From: Flavobacterium hiemivividum
GTDB taxonomy: Bacteria; Bacteroidota; Bacteroidia; Flavobacteriales; Flavobacteriaceae
NCBI RefSeq assembly: GCF_004349145.1
Contig: NZ_SMFO01000001.1
Span: 186,001 to 250,000, forward strand
Direction of reading: 5' to 3'
Length of the DNA stretch: 64,000 nt
The stretch's first letter is position 1, and every line of letters starts with the position of its first letter. Position numbers and translations under genes: made by a program. A model generated the notes under the pieces. That model ran no database searches. It had not been told where the DNA came from and worked only from the letters and a program-made list of their open reading frames with translations. Shown here piece after piece: positions 7,232 to 14,871 of this stretch.

Positions 7232-9229
7232 TTAATAACTGATAGTAACATTCAAAAAGAAATTCCTTCCCATTCTAGGAATATTATTCCAGTCTGAGAA
7301 AGTCGAATAATAAGTATCTAAAATGTTCTCGACACCTGCTCTTAGATTCCACTTACTACTGTCCACATGAAAGGAATAACTCGAGGCCAGATTTAAAATA
7401 GCGTATTCAGCGGTGCGGTCTTCGCCATAAAACGGATTGTATTGTGACTGAACTGCATTTCCTTGCACAGAAATTTCCGATGAGAAATGCTGCGTATTAT
7501 AGTTCAAGGCTGTTGAATACCTGAGCGGACTTATGAAAGGTAGATTTTCCTTTTTATTGTCTTTTCCGTAGCTGTACACTAGTTGGCCTTTCCACTTTAG
7601 TTGGCTTGAAATGGCGTATTGTAAATTTAAATCGGCGTTGAAAATAATGGCATAATCGAGTGCAGTATAAATTTTAACTCCACTTCCACCGATGGTCATC
7701 GGACTCAAAGTGGCATCCGGTTTCCCAACAATATAATCGGAAATATGGAAATAAGAAGCCGAAATTCTAGCACTTTTTTTATTAGTGGCATAACTTAAAG
7801 AAACATTGGCTTCGGCTGATTTTTCATTTTTCAATCCTGGATTTCCAATGTAGTCGTAGCGATCAAAACTATTGAACAAATAGAACCCATAAGCTTCAGA
7901 AACCGATGGTGCACGCTCGCCATAAGCTAATCCGAAGCCATACTCAAAACCATTGTGGTTGCGGAGGAAATTAGAGGATACACTTTTCAAAAGTCTGTTT
8001 TTGCTTTTTTCCATATCTGGATAAAAAATCTGTAAACTTTCTAACCCTAATTCACTAGCCACTTCATTGAATTGATTAGCTATACTCGCGGTAAATTTCA
8101 AGCTAGAGTGTTTTTTTAAAACAATATTGTCCTCAAGAAATATGCCGTTGTATAAAGTACGAACATCTGGCCAAGTGTACATGAACATTAAACTCTCGTT
8201 CGGGTCTGTAGGATACATCGTCATTTCGGCAACAGAACGGTTGTAAAAAGAGTTCAAATCAGCAACAAAATGATGGTTTTCGAATATTCCTTTTGCTTTC
8301 GAATAAAATCCATAGGTATCACTCCAGCCTGGCATATCCATGTGAATGGGAACCGAAGGACGTTTTGTATCATCCATTCTATGCGTAATCGTATTGTAAT
8401 ATACTTTAGTCTCCCAGTTTTTTATGCTAGAATCCTGTGGTACATATTCATATTTCAAGGAAGTAATTAGGGCTTTCGCCAAAGAAACATCCATTGGAAG
8501 CGCTGGATAACCCACGTCGATGGCTTTGTCATAGATAATTGAGGCTTCTACTAATTTATTTTCAGTGAATTTAAAACCAGAAGTGGCGGAGAAATTAAAC
8601 TTCGTAAATTGAGAAAACATAACCTCTTGATTGTTTCCAGCAGTATAATTTCCGGCATCGCGATGCATAAAATCAGTATCAATATAAAAAGACTGACCTA
8701 CGTAGTTTATCGCTGTTCCTAGTATTTTTTGATTGGCATTCGTTTCATAACCGATATTTAAAGAAGTATCCCAACCCGGACTCTCAAACCCGCTGCGGTT
8801 TCTTTTTAAATCGATGGCACCGCCAATAGTGGATCCATGATTTCCGCCTTGTTGTCCCGAAATAATAGTTGCTTCGGACAGATTAGAAACCTCTACATAA
8901 GAAGTAATGGGATCCATTTTATCAGTACATGCTCCAAAAATACGCATGCCGTCTATAGTAATCAAAGTTCTTTCGGTAGCCATGCTGTTGATCATAGGTT
9001 CCCAGGCATAGCCTCCTCTTTTAATCATTTCTACTTTGCCAGATTGCTGTAAGTACTCGTCAATGGTGGCCAGCGGTTTTAGCTGCTTTTGATATAGCTG
9101 CGATTTTTTGCCAATAACAATCACTTCATTTAAGTTTTTTGGAACAAGAGAATCATTAGCTTGTTCTTGTGCAAAAAGTAGTGTGCTAGTTTGAAATAAT
9201 AGCAGCAGCAGAAAAATAATATTTTTCAT
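7232..9229 (-). CDS. TonB-dependent outer-membrane copper receptor, OprC/NosA-like
   Basis: A 665-residue receptor with signal peptide (residues 1-20, cleavage after LLFAQ), plug domain (about 35-150) and C-terminal beta-barrel ending in Tyr. The plug contains Cys101-x3-Met105 in GACTDKMDPITSY. In Pseudomonas OprC the equivalent CxxxM pair, in the same GxCxxxMDPPT setting, binds copper, so copper uptake is a good inference. The NosA relatives supply copper to nitrous oxide reductase; no nosZ is in this window. It lies downstream of the Met/His-rich lipoprotein gene and a 124-residue protein, all on the same strand, with a terminator-like hairpin in between. Confidence 0.85.
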   Translation of the reverse strand: MKNIIFLLLLLFQTSTLLFAQEQANDSLVPKNLNEVIVIGKKSQLYQKQLKPLATIDEYLQQSGKVEMIKRGGYAWEPMINSMATERTLITIDGMRIFGACTDKMDPITSYVEVSNLSEATIISGQQGGNHGSTIGGAIDLKRNRSGFESPGWDTSLNIGYETNANQKILGTAINYVGQSFYIDTDFMHRDAGNYTAGNNQEVMFSQFTKFNFSATSGFKFTENKLVEASIIYDKAIDVGYPALPMDVSLAKALITSLKYEYVPQDSSIKNWETKVYYNTITHRMDDTKRPSVPIHMDMPGWSDTYGFYSKAKGIFENHHFVADLNSFYNRSVAEMTMYPTDPNESLMFMYTWPDVRTLYNGIFLEDNIVLKKHSSLKFTASIANQFNEVASELGLESLQIFYPDMEKSKNRLLKSVSSNFLRNHNGFEYGFGLAYGERAPSVSEAYGFYLFNSFDRYDYIGNPGLKNEKSAEANVSLSYATNKKSARISASYFHISDYIVGKPDATLSPMTIGGSGVKIYTALDYAIIFNADLNLQYAISSQLKWKGQLVYSYGKDNKKENLPFISPLRYSTALNYNTQHFSSEISVQGNAVQSQYNPFYGEDRTAEYAILNLASSYSFHVDSSKWNLRAGVENILDTYYSTFSDWNNIPRMGRNFFLNVTISY

Positions 9230-9241
9230 AGGAATAAGTTT

Positions 9242-9278
9242 AAAAGATCAGAAAAGCAATCTGTTTTTCTGATCTTTT
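9242..9278 (-). terminator. Intercistronic terminator between the copper lipoprotein and TonB receptor genes
   Basis: AAAAGATCAGAAAA and its exact complement form a 14-bp stem with a 9-nt loop. On the minus strand it follows the lipoprotein gene by about 25 nt and precedes the receptor start by 13 nt. It may partially stop readthrough and so lower receptor expression relative to the lipoprotein. Confidence 0.75.
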
Positions 9279-9301
9279 GTAATTAAGAAAAAGAGATAGC
9301 G

Positions 9302-10141
9302 TTAGAATTCTATTTCGAAATAAATACTACTTGCCTTAACATCATCTGTAATTGTTTCTCCTTTTAAAACTTCGTTTGAAGCATTTAAAAGCTGTAGATT
9401 AATTTTCCAATATCCTGTCATCGTTAACGACAACTTCCCATGGTACAATTCATCAGAAGCTGATTGTAACAAGTCAACATTATTTGGTGAACTATGATTT
9501 CCCATACTTGGCATTCTTGGATCAATTTTCACTTTAAAATTATCGACAACTGGAAACAGCATCATACTTTCCATTCTAAAAACAGCCACCGAGATATCAT
9601 TTAGAGCTACTTTTGGAGTCACAGGATCAATTAGAGCCATTACATACTTTTTGCCGTCAGTTCCTGTAAAAGAAATCACTCTCCTTTTGGCGGAAGCCGG
9701 AACTCTAATTTGGCTATTGGCAGAATAAGCAACTCCATCAATTGTGTAATTTATAGTTAATGTCCAATGCTCCATATCATTTTCAGCCATTTGAAAAACA
9801 ATGTAGCCGTTGTATAGACTTTCTTTCGCTGCTGTTTTCACAACGCCAGAATACGGACTAGCATGTTGCATCGAAGTCATATTCATCAAGGGAGACCAAG
9901 TAATGGCAGCATTTTTTACATAGTCATTTGTGGATTTGCTTTTAATGCGTAACGAAATCGCATTATGACCTTGCTCTAAAGTTCCCGTCGCAGAAAACAA
10001 TTCTATAGTATGCGTGTCATTTGTAATTTCTTGTATTTTAGTTAAACCGTCTAACTCATTAGCGGAGGGAACATCGACCTCAGACGAACAGGATGCAAAA
10101 ACGGATAGGACAACTAGTGTAATTATTCTTAAATATTTCAT
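9302..10141 (-). CDS. Met/His-rich lipoprotein, probable copper-binding periplasmic partner of the receptor
   Basis: A 279-residue lipoprotein with lipobox VFASC near residue 18. Two immunoglobulin-like halves each have a Met/His cluster: WSPLMNMTSMQHASPYS near residue 87 and PRMPSMGNHSSPNN near residue 213. The M-x-M, M-x-H pattern and the fold resemble YtkA/FixH-like copper-binding domains. It is probably a surface or periplasmic chaperone that passes copper to, or receives it from, the TonB receptor encoded downstream. The role is inferred from context and composition. Confidence 0.65.
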   Translation of the reverse strand: MKYLRIITLVVLSVFASCSSEVDVPSANELDGLTKIQEITNDTHTIELFSATGTLEQGHNAISLRIKSKSTNDYVKNAAITWSPLMNMTSMQHASPYSGVVKTAAKESLYNGYIVFQMAENDMEHWTLTINYTIDGVAYSANSQIRVPASAKRRVISFTGTDGKKYVMALIDPVTPKVALNDISVAVFRMESMMLFPVVDNFKVKIDPRMPSMGNHSSPNNVDLLQSASDELYHGKLSLTMTGYWKINLQLLNASNEVLKGETITDDVKASSIYFEIEF

Positions 10142-10222
10142 TCTATTTATTTTAAATTAGGACAATACGTACCGTCTCGATAAAGAACTTATCGGGGAAA
10201 AGCAACGTTAAAAATTGAAAAA

Positions 10223-10597
10223 TTAAGATAAAAAGTTGGGCGGATGAAATAAAGAAAAACTACTATTATAAGCATATAGATTTGTATAACAGTTGCTTAA
10301 ATCTAACTTATTAAGCTTATTAGCAAAGCCTACTTGAAAGGAGGTTGTCGTTTGAAAAAACAGAATTTCAAATTCTGATGTTGTATTTTTTTTATGAGAA
10401 GAAATGGGCGTTTCATGATCAGAAGCTTTTGCCAATTCTTTCATCAAATGGCATTTTCCATTACAACTTAGTTTTGGTTTTTCTTTGTTGATACAAAGCA
10501 CTTTTGAAATGTAATCGTAATTCACAACGTAGTCCACAACCGGAAATATCGGTTTTAGAAGTAGGAATAATGCCAATAGAATTACTGTAGTTTTCAC
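10223..10597 (-). CDS. Small exported protein with CNGKCHLMKEL motif, unknown function
   Basis: A 124-residue protein with an N-terminal signal or membrane segment (residues 1-20) and a C-x-G-x-C-H-L-M motif (CNGKCHLMKEL) around residue 45 that could bind copper or another soft metal. The rest is Ser/Asn-rich with no recognisable domain. It heads the same-strand run that continues with the copper lipoprotein and receptor, so copper handling is the likeliest job. I do not recognise the family by name. Confidence 0.6.
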   Translation of the reverse strand: MKTTVILLALFLLLKPIFPVVDYVVNYDYISKVLCINKEKPKLSCNGKCHLMKELAKASDHETPISSHKKNTTSEFEILFFQTTTSFQVGFANKLNKLDLSNCYTNLYAYNSSFSLFHPPNFLS

Positions 10598-10631
10598 CTT
10601 GCAAAATTAAACATATTAAGCACATATTTTC

Positions 10632-10645
10632 ATGATTTATATCAT
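10632..10645. promoter_or_regulatory. FNR/HcpR-like operator in the divergent copper/Crp spacer
   Basis: ATGAT-TTAT-ATCAT, a perfect inverted repeat with FNR-type spacing. It lies 35 nt from the start of the minus-strand 124-residue gene and 77 nt before the plus-strand Crp/Fnr gene, so it could control either or both. Confidence 0.65.
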
Positions 10646-10721
10646 ATTTTCATTCGGACTAAAACCTTTACTTTGAATCTAATTATTTGCCACATTATTA
10701 GCAAAAAAAGTTACTTATTTT

Positions 10722-11318
10722 ATGCAGATAGATTTAGATTTACTGATCTCCTGGGGTGCAGTTGCCAAGAAATATAAAAAAAATGAGGTCGTTTTCGACG
10801 AAGCTCAGGACGCTCATTTTTATTATCAAATTATGGATGGATCCGTGAGGATGTACAATTCAAATGAGGAAGGTAAAGAGTTCACACAAGGACTATTTAG
10901 CAAAGGAGAAAGTTTTGGATCACCTCCGCTATTTATTGACCAGCAATATCCTGCAAAAGCAGTTTGTATTAAAGATTGTATTATCCTAAAATTGTCAAAG
11001 GATAAGTTTTTAAAAATTCTTGACGAATATCCTTTAATCTTAAAATCATTTCTGATTTTGCTTGCTAATAAAATTTATTCAAAAGCCACTACATCGAAGG
11101 CTATTATCAATCAGAAACCTGAATTCAGGATTCTCGCCTTTATGAACAATCATAAAATAAAATCAGATTGTTGCCCTATCGAAAAGGTTTTGATTCCATA
11201 TACACGGCAGCAAATAGCAAATTATACTGGCTTGAGAGTAGAAACAGTCATTAGGACCTTTATTAAAATGAATGCTTGTAATAAAGTCGAAATCATCAAT
11301 CACAAAATATTCTATTAA
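10722..11318 (+). CDS. Crp/Fnr-family transcriptional regulator
   Basis: A 198-residue regulator: cyclic-nucleotide-like sensor domain (about residues 15-115) and a C-terminal winged HTH (about 140-198, with TRQQIANYTGLRVETVIRTF as the recognition region). It lacks the N-terminal cysteines of oxygen-sensing FNR, so the signal may be haem-bound NO or CO, as in some HcpR/DNR proteins; this is inference. It stops exactly where the next gene starts, so the two are co-translated. The TGAT-N4-ATCA sites nearby are its most likely targets. Confidence 0.85.
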   Translation: MQIDLDLLISWGAVAKKYKKNEVVFDEAQDAHFYYQIMDGSVRMYNSNEEGKEFTQGLFSKGESFGSPPLFIDQQYPAKAVCIKDCIILKLSKDKFLKILDEYPLILKSFLILLANKIYSKATTSKAIINQKPEFRILAFMNNHKIKSDCCPIEKVLIPYTRQQIANYTGLRVETVIRTFIKMNACNKVEIINHKIFY

Positions 11319-12551
11319 ATGAAGTTAGATATAAAATTTTGGCTAAAGTTTTCATTAATAAACCTATGCATCGTTGCCTTACTTGGTGTTGTGATGCGCT
11401 ATAAAATAGGCTTTGAATTTCCTTATTTCAATCAAAAAAACATTTTACATTCGCATTCTCATTTTGCTTTTTCCGGCTGGATCACGCATACTTTAATGAC
11501 TTTGATGGTGTATTACCTCCAAGATAAAATAGCAAATTTTAAAATACATAAATACAAAACAATACTTATCGTTAATTTGATTTGTTCTTATGGCATGCTT
11601 GTTTTCTTTGTTCTTCAGGGTTATGCAATGATTTCCATATTTTTCTCTACGGCTTCGATTCTGGTTTCCTATGCTTTTGGTTATTTTTATATCAAGGATT
11701 TGAAAAAACTAGATTCAGATTTAGTAGCAATAAACTGGTTTAAAGCCGCAGCGATTTTTAATATCATTTCTTCTTTTGGGACCTTCTATTTGGCTTATAT
11801 GATGGCGAGTAAAAATGTCATTCAGGATTTATATTTGTCATCCATTTATTATTTCCTGCATTTTCAATATAATGGCTGGTTTTTCTTTGCATGTATGGGC
11901 TTGTTTTTTGCCTTTTTGAAGCTTAAAAAATCAGATCATTCTTTTTACAATACTTCATTCAAACTATTTGCTATCGCTTGTGTTCCCGCTTATATTTTAT
12001 CTATTCTTTGGTTAAAAATTCCACTTTGGGTTTACGCCATTACAGCAATAGCAGCAATAGTACAAGTTTTTGCCTGGTTTAAACTCCTACTAATTTTAAT
12101 TCGAAGCCAAAAAGACTTTATTAAAAATTCCGTTCCTTTATTACGCTATATTTTAGTATTTGTTTGCGTTGCATTAAGCATCAAGTTTATCCTTCAATTA
12201 GGTTCTACCGCGCCGTTTTTAAGCCAACTGGCATTTGGTTTCAGACCAATTGTAATTGCTTATTTACACTTGATTTTATTGGCCGTAATCAGTTTATTTC
12301 TATTATTTTACATTTATGAAAATCATTTACTATTCCTCAATAAGAATATAAAAATAGGTCTACTTCTATTTACTATTGGTGTTTTCTTAAATGAATTAGT
12401 TTTGGCTACTCAAGGAATTGCGGCGTTTAGTTACACTCTTATTCCCTATGTAAACGAACTTCTATTTGTAATCGCTCTGCTCTTACTTTTCGGGATAGGA
12501 TTAACTACCTATTTTTCGATCAAAAAGGTTAAAATTAGCCCGCCATTGTAA
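11319..12551 (+). CDS. Polytopic membrane protein resembling haem-copper oxidase subunit I
   Basis: A 410-residue protein with about 12 hydrophobic segments. Histidines sit in helices in the way haem-copper oxidases use them: LHSHSHFAFSGWITH near residue 45, YYFLHFQYNGWFFF near residue 186, and IAYLHLILLA near residue 310. This points to a cbb3/NorB-like fold, but the standard HPEVY-type copper-site motif is not apparent, so enzymatic oxidase or NO reductase activity is uncertain. The start codon directly abuts the stop of the Crp/Fnr gene (TAAATG). Likely an NO- or haem-related membrane protein controlled together with its regulator. Confidence 0.6.
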   Translation: MKLDIKFWLKFSLINLCIVALLGVVMRYKIGFEFPYFNQKNILHSHSHFAFSGWITHTLMTLMVYYLQDKIANFKIHKYKTILIVNLICSYGMLVFFVLQGYAMISIFFSTASILVSYAFGYFYIKDLKKLDSDLVAINWFKAAAIFNIISSFGTFYLAYMMASKNVIQDLYLSSIYYFLHFQYNGWFFFACMGLFFAFLKLKKSDHSFYNTSFKLFAIACVPAYILSILWLKIPLWVYAITAIAAIVQVFAWFKLLLILIRSQKDFIKNSVPLLRYILVFVCVALSIKFILQLGSTAPFLSQLAFGFRPIVIAYLHLILLAVISLFLLFYIYENHLLFLNKNIKIGLLLFTIGVFLNELVLATQGIAAFSYTLIPYVNELLFVIALLLLFGIGLTTYFSIKKVKISPPL

Positions 12552-12712
12552 TTGATAATAAAGCACTTTGACTTACAAAACTAAATTGTATTGTTAGTTG
12601 ATATAGACTTCCTGGTCCTTGTTAGACATAAATAAAACAATAAAATTACAATTCAAATGGCTTACATAATTTCATAAACGATCACTCGTCCTAGTAAGTT
12701 TATACTATAGAA

Positions 12713-12747
12713 AAAAAAGCGCAACCTGTGTGAGGTTGCGCTTTTTT
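12713..12747. terminator. Bidirectional terminator between the oxidase-like gene and cytochrome c gene
   Basis: A 15-bp stem (AAAAAAGCGCAACCT and its complement) with a 5-nt loop GTGTG and A/T-runs on both sides. The rest of the roughly 280-nt convergent spacer shows nothing else. Confidence 0.92.
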
Positions 12748-12830
12748 ACGTTGGTTTTTATCCTAAAAAGTATTCGAATTTGCAATTACGATTACTGCTT
12801 TAACTGAGCCTACTATTTACTGATTCTGAT

Positions 12831-13316
12831 CTAATTTAGACCATCATTTTTACGCATGAACTCTAGAATTTCACGTGCTTCTTGCTCGTTTAATTTCTGG
12901 TCAGGCATTCTTACTAAGCAAAGCTCTAATTGTGACTGAAGTTGTGGATCTTTATCAATCATCGGATCAGGATTAGTGATGAAATTCATCAGCCATTCTG
13001 GTTTATGTTTTGAAGTTACCCCTTTCCATCCTGGTCCTACTAATCTCTCATCGGTAAGTTTGTGACAAGAAGTACATTTCACTCCTGAAATTTTTTCTCC
13101 TGTCTCGGCCATAGCAACATCTAGCTTATCGTCTAATTGCATGTTCGAAAATTTTCCCTCTCCTCGTTTAGGATCATAAGCAGCACCGTTTGTAGCCTCA
13201 GCAGCAACTCCTTGTTCCACAGCAGTATTTGGCGAAAAATCTTCAGTTGAATCAGCTTTTTTACCACATGATGTTAACATTGCTAAGGCAACTATAAATA
13301 AGGATAATTTGTACAT
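12831..13316 (-). CDS. Lipoprotein c-type cytochrome
   Basis: A 161-residue periplasmic cytochrome anchored by a lipid at Cys17 (lipobox AMLTSC). The single haem site is Cys81-x2-Cys84-His85 (CTSCH), with a Met in CLVRMPDQ as the likely distal ligand. In Bacteroidetes, cytochromes of this type often sit beside nosZ and feed electrons to nitrous oxide reductase, but nosZ is not here. A TGAT-N4-ATCA operator lies 58-71 nt before the start. Confidence 0.85.
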   Translation of the reverse strand: MYKLSLFIVALAMLTSCGKKADSTEDFSPNTAVEQGVAAEATNGAAYDPKRGEGKFSNMQLDDKLDVAMAETGEKISGVKCTSCHKLTDERLVGPGWKGVTSKHKPEWLMNFITNPDPMIDKDPQLQSQLELCLVRMPDQKLNEQEAREILEFMRKNDGLN

Positions 13317-13373
13317 AATAATTTATTTTTAAAATTTCATTTACAAATATCCCATTCTAGTTACAGAAAACTT

Positions 13374-13387
13374 ATGATTAAAATCAT
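13374..13387. promoter_or_regulatory. FNR/HcpR-like operator upstream of the cytochrome c gene
   Basis: ATGAT-TAAA-ATCAT, a perfect inverted repeat centred about 64 nt upstream of the start codon at 13316. Distance and sequence agree closely with the site before the 600-residue protein gene. Confidence 0.7.
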
Positions 13388-13456
13388 AAACTAAAATGTT
13401 TAGTAGTGAAACGTTTGAATCAAAAATAGAAAGTGGTAAAATTTCGTTAATGATTA

Positions 13457-13479
13457 AACTTTTTTAAAATACTCGCGTC
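13457..13479 (+). promoter_or_regulatory. ECF-type promoter of the first Spy-like gene
   Basis: AAC (13457) and GTC (13477) separated by 17 nt, within GATTAAACTTTTTTAAA and GCGTCTTACC. The same bases and spacing recur at 14325 before the paralogous gene, which is strong evidence for a shared sigma factor. AAC/GTC is the typical ECF -35/-10 pairing. Confidence 0.65.
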
Positions 13480-13507
13480 TTACCACTGTAACATAAAAAC
13501 ATTAAAA

Positions 13508-13972
13508 ATGAAAAAATTATTTATTATGGCATTATTGGTTGTTGGAATGACAACAGTTGCCCAAGACAGAAAAGAAAGACCAAACAGAGAAAAAATGGAG
13601 CGATTTACTCCTGAGCAAAGAAATCAGCTAATGTTAAAAAAAATGACATTGGAATTAGACTTGAATGCAAAACAACAAGAACAAATGAAAAGTGTGATTG
13701 CTGAAAAATCTGCCAAACAAGAATCCCGAATCAAAGATAGGAAAGCTAACAAAGATAAGGACTCAAAACTTTCAGCAGACGAACGTTTCAACAGACAGAA
13801 TATGATGATGGATGAGAAAATTGCGATGAAATCCAAAATGAAAAGTATTTTATCTGATAGCCAATTTGAAAAATGGGATGCTATGAAGGTTAAACACCAC
13901 AAACAAAGATCTCACAGAATGCATAAAAAAATGGGTGATGGAATGAATCATAAAGAAGATGTAAAGAAATAA
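13508..13972 (+). CDS. Periplasmic Spy-like (LTxxQ-type) charged helical protein, copy 1
   Basis: A 154-residue secreted protein with signal peptide (MKKLFIMALLVVGMTTVAQ). The mature part is highly charged and helical, with FTPEQRNQLMLKKMTLELDL and ELDLNAKQQEQMKSVI, the same layout as the LTxxQ/Spy envelope-stress chaperones. His/Met/Lys-rich tail. It shares signal peptide, length and layout with the next gene (14377-14823), so the two are tandem paralogs. The shared ECF-type promoter suggests an envelope-stress role. Function is inferred, not shown. Confidence 0.7.
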   Translation: MKKLFIMALLVVGMTTVAQDRKERPNREKMERFTPEQRNQLMLKKMTLELDLNAKQQEQMKSVIAEKSAKQESRIKDRKANKDKDSKLSADERFNRQNMMMDEKIAMKSKMKSILSDSQFEKWDAMKVKHHKQRSHRMHKKMGDGMNHKEDVKK

Positions 13973-14088
13973 ACACAAGCATCTTCACTAAAAAAAGAGC
14001 TACTAGTATATTAAAATGCAAAAAGCTATTGGGAAATTCTGCAGATTGTAGTTTTTACAATACAAGCATTGAACTAGTGTCAATCAAA

Positions 14089-14128
14089 AAAAGTATAGCA
14101 TTCGCCTACTAACGAATTCTATACTTTT
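14089..14128 (+). terminator. Terminator after the first Spy-like gene
   Basis: Stem AAAAGTATAG/CTATACTTTT, one mismatch, then ATTCG/CGAAT, with an 8-nt loop. It is followed by TTTTGGTG. About 115 nt after the stop codon; the space from 14130 to 14320 holds only the next promoter. Confidence 0.8.
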
Positions 14129-14324
14129 GGTGTTTTATGATTCTACTGATAGAAAATAAAGTCTATCAAATCTAAACTTCATAAACCGCAGCGTTCCCTT
14201 TTAACAGACAATTTTCCAAAGCTTTAGGGATTAAAAATGCATTTTATTTATTATTGTCGAATGTCGAATTATTATATTCGATTACAAAATTGCCTTCGAT
14301 ACACATATATACCGTTAAGGATTA

Positions 14325-14347
14325 AACCTTTTTTAAATAATAGCATC
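14325..14347 (+). promoter_or_regulatory. ECF-type promoter of the second Spy-like gene
   Basis: AAC (14325) and ATC (14345) with a 17-nt gap, in GATTAAACCTTTTTTAAA and AGCATCTTACC. It matches the promoter at 13457 base for base over most of its length. Confidence 0.65.
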
Positions 14348-14376
14348 TTACCTCTAATAACTTTAAAACTATAGAC

Positions 14377-14823
14377 ATGAAAAAACTAATTATTACAGCT
14401 TTATTGGTTGTTGGAATGACCACTTTTGCGCAAGAAAAAAAAGAAAAAACAAACAGAGCAAACACGGAGAGAATGACTCCAGAGGAACGCCAAGAAAGAC
14501 AATTAAAAAAATTGACTTCTGAATTAAGCTTAAATACCGCACAGCAAGAACAAATAAAAGTCCTCTTAACCGAACAAGCTGCAGGTCGAGAAAAGATGAT
14601 GGATAGAAATCAGGGTACCAAAGAGGAAATAAAAGCAAAGCGCGAAGCATCAATGAAAAAAATGCAGAACGATAGAAAAATAATGGAAGATAAAATGAAA
14701 GCTATTTTGACTGCTGAACAGTTTGGCACTTATAAAAGCAATCAGGATAAGATGAGAGAAAGAGCCGAAGCCCAAAGGAAAGAAAGAATGCAAGAGAGAA
14801 TGAACAATGACATGGAAAATTAA
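14377..14823 (+). CDS. Periplasmic Spy-like (LTxxQ-type) charged helical protein, copy 2
   Basis: A 148-residue secreted protein (signal MKKLIITALLVVGMTTFAQ) with the motifs MTPEERQERQLKKLTSEL and SLNTAQQEQIKVLL, again of the Spy/LTxxQ type. It is a paralog of the preceding gene; signal peptide and first helix are nearly identical, while the tail is Arg/Met-rich rather than His-rich. It has its own promoter and is not co-transcribed with copy 1, because a terminator lies between them. Confidence 0.7.
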   Translation: MKKLIITALLVVGMTTFAQEKKEKTNRANTERMTPEERQERQLKKLTSELSLNTAQQEQIKVLLTEQAAGREKMMDRNQGTKEEIKAKREASMKKMQNDRKIMEDKMKAILTAEQFGTYKSNQDKMRERAEAQRKERMQERMNNDMEN

Positions 14824-14856
14824 AAAAAAAGCTTCGGGAACTCCGAAGCTTTTTTT
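14824..14856. terminator. Bidirectional terminator between Spy-like copy 2 and hemL
   Basis: GCTTCGG, loop GAACT, CCGAAGC, flanked by an A7-run and a T7-run. It serves the convergent genes on both sides. Confidence 0.92.
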
Positions 14857-14871
14857 AGTTTATCTAAAAAC

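Noticed and set aside
12552-12830. nosZ or other denitrification genes next to the cytochrome c
   Set aside because: The spacer holds only a terminator; no nitrous oxide reductase sequence is present in the window.
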